Of a DNA stretch of 64,000 nt, positions 60,526 to 64,000 are shown piece by piece (position 1 is the stretch's first letter; every line of letters starts with the position of its first letter). The notes under the pieces are model-generated. The model did not search any database and was not told the origin of the DNA. It was given only the letters and a program-made list of their open reading frames with translations. This DNA is from Acanthacorydalis orientalis (Eukaryota > Arthropoda > Insecta > Megaloptera > Corydalidae). A program made the position numbers and the translations under genes. The stretch covers positions 21,681,844-21,745,843 of the forward strand of contig CM068315.1 in NCBI GenBank assembly GCA_034766995.1, read 5' to 3'.

Positions 60526-61710
60526 GCAAAAATAATTGCGGTTTTTATCATTTTAAGTTTGGCGACAATTTTTGTAGTTACCGTGATCTTTTGTTATAAT
60601 CATGTAATATAATATTATTGTAAACAATGAAATTAGCACTACTGATTTCAGCTCATGTATATTATTTTAATTATTTAGTATTGTTGAATATAACTTCTTA
60701 AATTAATCATGAAAAAAGTAAATTCGCGCAATTTTGTTGTATGAGTTTAAATTGGGACGTAAAGTAAAAGAAATTGCTCGAAATATCAAATTTGTTTTTG
60801 GCGAAGAGTGAAGTGTTAGTGAACGTACTGATTCCAAAAATGTCGTAATGGAAACGAAAGCTTTGATTATGAGGACGGTCGTGGGCGTCCTTCAGCTATA
60901 GACAATAATGATTTAGGAACCATTATTAAAGCCAACGCACATCAAACAATTCGAGAGGTGTCAGAAGAACTCAATGTTGATAATTCAACAGTTTTTCAAC
61001 ATTTGAGCCTAACTGAAAAAACAAAAAAGCTGGATCAATGGATGCCTTACGAACTAAACGAACATCAAACAATTCTACGGTACGAAGTCTGCATTGCACT
61101 TCTTTTGCGTAACAAAAATGATCCCTGTCTTGATCGCATTGTCACATGTGAAGAAAAGTGGATTCTCTACAACAATCGGAAATGTTCATCACAGTGGTTG
61201 GACTGAGGAGAAGCATCAAAATAGTTTCCTAAACCGAAGCTTCATGAAAAAAAATTATGGTCGCTGTTTGGTTGTTGGTAAGTCGCGTCATGCACTACAG
61301 CTTCTTAAATCTTGGTGAAACAATAATATCAGAAAAATATTGACAGGAAATTCAAAAAATGCATGAGAAGTTGCATCGTTGGGGGCCAATTCTTCTTCAT
61401 AACAACGCCCGATCACAGGTCACATAATTAACTTTAAAGAAATTAAATGAACTGGGTTATGAAACCTTACCTCACCCACCTTATTCTCCGGACCGGTCTC
61501 CGATAGATTATCATTTTTTTACACATTCGAATAATTTCCTACAAGAGAACGTTTTCAAAGATCAAACATCAGCTCAAAGTGTTTTCGATGAATTCGTTAA
61601 TTCCAGGATTCCAGAATTCTATTTTGTAGGAATAGAACATCTTATTTCCTGTTAGGAGATATGTGTACAGGACAATGGTCTTTATTTTGTTTAATAAATA
61701 TTATTTTTAA

Positions 61711-61752
<42 letters not shown>

Positions 61753-61800
61753 AATGTGTGTGTATGTATGTATTTATACTCGATACGTAAAAACAGCAAA
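60526..61800 (+). mobile_element. Cecropia-type mariner C, near full length, dead
   Basis: The left end is TTAGGTTGGTGCAAAAATAA, as in human Hsmar1-like mariners. The right end is degraded near 61790-61800 and interrupted by a TA tract (61713-61750). The open part 60958-61206 gives the HTH-to-catalytic linker (VDNSTVFQHLSLTEKTKKLD) and the first catalytic site IVTCEEKWILYNN, with Asp replaced by Glu. The second site reads LLHNNAR (Asp to Asn, about 61395-61415), and the third YSPDRSPIDYHFF-type site lies near 61480-61520. The second-site change is shared with mariner A at 7991, so A and C probably come from one already mutated lineage. Confidence 0.92.
61713..61772. repeat. (TA)n-(TG)n microsatellite within a mariner end
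   Basis: About 19 TA units, then TGTG/TATG units. Confidence 0.94.
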
Positions 61801-62157
61801 GATTCCGTGCACCGAAAGAAATTGTAGTTGACTCAATTATATGACGGGGTTAAATGCGGCGAATCGAGAATGTACTAGTTCCGACAACTACGCAACACAG
61901 TTGTGGGCCGTCGTTCTCTCAACAATATATGTTGTTGGAACAAATGATGCAAGATTTGACGCAATTTATAAAACTAAATGATTGAAAAAAATTAACAGAT
62001 GATTAAACGTAAAATATTTAAATTAATATTGTAAGAAATTGTTTCTTCCTCTCCGCTAGATTTATAATTCGTATCTAAGTATATCTATCTATATATCGTA
62101 TATAAAAATATTCCGTAAAATTAAAAAAAAATACTAAAAACATACTAACACTGACAT
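61801..62157. other. Intergenic DNA, partly GC-richer
   Basis: 61810-61960 is less AT-rich than its surroundings, with no recognisable content. Confidence 0.45.
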
Positions 62158-62174
62158 ACACACCTATACACACC

Positions 62175-62239
<65 letters not shown>
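62158..62239. repeat. Compound microsatellite (CA)n-(TA)n
   Basis: A CA-rich run to about 62183 and about 28 TA units. Confidence 0.96.
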
Positions 62240-62244
<5 letters not shown>

Positions 62245-62378
62245 ATAGATACAGTATATGTAGAAGAATTGATAAAACTATAATATTTATATCTTAACTT
62301 TAAATATGAAATTATTATTATCTTAATGAAATGTACGACTTTATGAAACAAAGTACGCAATCTTACTCTGAGATTAAT

Positions 62379-62383
62379 TATAT

Positions 62384-62436
<53 letters not shown>
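62379..62436. repeat. (TA)n microsatellite
   Basis: TA units with an early TACATACA step. It is followed after a few bases by a GC-rich patch. Confidence 0.95.
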
Positions 62437-62438
<2 letters not shown>

Positions 62439-62445
62439 GATATTT

Positions 62446-62503
62446 AATATATCCGATACAATCGGAGCGAGCGGGGGCGGCGTACGTAGCGAATGGTGCC
62501 AAT
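62446..62503. other. GC-rich patch resembling the island at 25131
   Basis: After TTAATATATCCGATACAAT comes CGGAGCGAGCGGGGGCGG. The wording and the position after a TA tract recall 25112-25190. No hairpin like that at 25211 is present. Confidence 0.35.
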
Positions 62504-63204
62504 ATCAATTGTATGATTGGTTTCGTCTAACAAAAATTTTTGTAGTGCGATTGCGAGCTGTCAATTTGTACACGCATGTTATTAAATACAACTACAGAAC
62601 GTAGTTGGCTCATCGAACTAATTCTTTTTTTCGCATGTTGTCACAACGGAAGCATATTCTGTCTTAAATACAAATTCTTTAACACTAATACATATCGGTC
62701 AACTACCTCGCATTGTTGGTTCCACTTTTTTTTACAGTGTAGGGACACACATTTCTTGGTAGAAACATAACTCAATTCTGAATATTTTTGAGAGTTTATC
62801 TTATAGAAATTGAAATGGATCAGAATATACATATGCTGTGATCGGCTAATATGGATATAGCAAAATACGAATGTCAGTTGTAGCTCACCGTACACAACAC
62901 AATATTTTCTAAACATGAATTTCTGACTTTTAAATTTAACAATTATATAATTTTACCATATTTATATAAAATATAATTGATATTTAATTCATTTTTATGA
63001 TATTTCCGAAAGTAATTAAAACTGAAACATTAAAAATCGAAAGTGAAAGTTTAATTAGAAAAATATATTTCGATGGATAACAACATAAATTATTATTTTA
63101 TCCTTATGTTACTAATAAAACCTTTACTTACATTTTAATAATCACTGTTTTCCAGAAAAACATAATATGACTGACAAATAAAAGTTTTAAACATGAGCAC
63201 ATCA
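62504..63204. other. AT-rich intergenic DNA
   Basis: Nothing recognisable. Confidence 0.5.
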
Positions 63205-63660
63205 TTTAGGAGACGTACCAAACTTTGCGCATGCGCACTGTATACTTCGATTCATTACGTAAACTGTTAAGTTTCATCAATCTAGCCACAATGAACGCTG
63301 CATAATAAGAGTATTTATAGAGCTGTCTAGAGATAATAACAATTTCTTAGTGATAAAAGCGTGTTACCCGTAGACATTCATCTACGAATAAAAAATGTCT
63401 ACAGTGATTATTAAATGAACCGAAAAGTTGACTGATATTAGTAATACTGATTTGAAATACAAAGCCTCTTTCAAACAGACGTATCGCATCAAGTGATCAA
63501 CTATATTAACATTCTAATACTTTAAATGAAAAAGACCACCAGATAACTCAGAGTGCTATTACTGCAAGAAGCGGAAATTTCGTCTATAGTCACCAGGATG
63601 AATCTCGAGCACATCATTTAAAGCCTAAAAAAAAGCGACATTTACTGGAATTTCACACAT
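63205..63660. pseudogene. Possible decayed mariner 5' half, related to 28085
   Basis: Two stretches match the element at 28085: ACCAAACTTTGCGCATGCGC (about 63219) against ACAAACTTCGTGCATGTACA (28145), and AAAGACCACCAGATAACTCA (63530) against GAAGACCGCCTGATAACTCA (28458). The separations of about 313 bp agree. No catalytic region follows, and no clear reading frame remains. Confidence 0.4.
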
Positions 63661-64000
63661 CATTATTAATAAAATTTAAATAAATTTTTAATAAAAGTTA
63701 TTTTTTTATACATTCCAATGGCAACGTTATTATTCTCATAACGCTAAGGTACAGTAAAATACTTTTTTGTTCCTTATTTTAATTGTGCTTTTTACGCATC
63801 GTGAATTTCCTATCGCTAGAATTTCCATCGAAATGGACATAAGCAACAATCAAAAAGTATTTATTGAACATTTTATGAATTTAGTTATAGTTCCAGAATT
63901 ATATTATGAGAAAAATGTAGGCAATTAATAAAGAAATGCTTGAAAGTGATGAGAAATAGTATTCTCATGACCTTACAAAAACATTAGATGAAATGTACCT
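63661..64000. other. AT-rich intergenic DNA
   Basis: Nothing recognisable up to the window edge. Confidence 0.5.

Overview
The window looks like insect nuclear DNA, probably from a hymenopteran. It is very AT-rich, is broken up by about 30 long (TA)n tracts (often compound with CA/TG), and is loaded with decayed Tc1/mariner-type transposons. It contains one clearly recognisable host gene with a spliced structure. The insect assignment is well supported by the mariner, jockey-like, piggyBac and Tigger remnants together with the transporter; Hymenoptera is an inference. I saw no tRNA, rRNA, CRISPR array, operon or other prokaryotic feature.

The host gene is a monocarboxylate-transporter-like (SLC16/MFS) protein on the minus strand. 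Coding exon 1 is at 58488-58857 (cytoplasmic N-terminus plus TM1). Coding exon 2 is at 38935-40235 (TM2-TM12 and the C-tail). They join in phase 1 across an 18.25-kb intron to give a complete protein of about 556 residues with 12 membrane segments. A candidate poly(A) signal lies 125-130 bp past the stop.

Positions 1-38.8 kb are intergenic and hold: two copies of a headless mariner family (191, 12742); three copies of a second headless family (4673, 5459, 29780); two tandem cecropia-type mariners that share one TA (7991-10509); single mariner copies or fragments at 3267, 16640, 22062, 28085, 32545, 33213, 35140 and 36984; a fragment of a repeated arthropod ORF (6145); a Tigger/pogo pseudogene (25800-27065); candidate MITEs at 1411 and 14499; and a GC-rich hairpin island (25131).

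The 18-kb intron (40236-58487) is itself a transposon nest: a piggyBac pseudogene; a mariner fragment interrupted by a 972-bp piggyBac-type non-autonomous element with intact TTAA duplications; a pogo/Tigger-type MITE; three further mariner elements or fragments; a jockey-like non-LTR retrotransposon remnant; and one young-looking 635-bp mariner derivative with near-perfect inverted repeats and an open 136-codon frame. Downstream of exon 1 in window coordinates (58.9-64 kb) is more intergenic DNA with a third cecropia-type mariner (60526-61800).

No new multi-gene system was found. The best leads are structural: repeated deletion of the mariner DNA-binding domain in unrelated families, insertion of elements at or in TA microsatellites, the TTAA-bounded nested element, and the GC-rich islands beside TA tracts.
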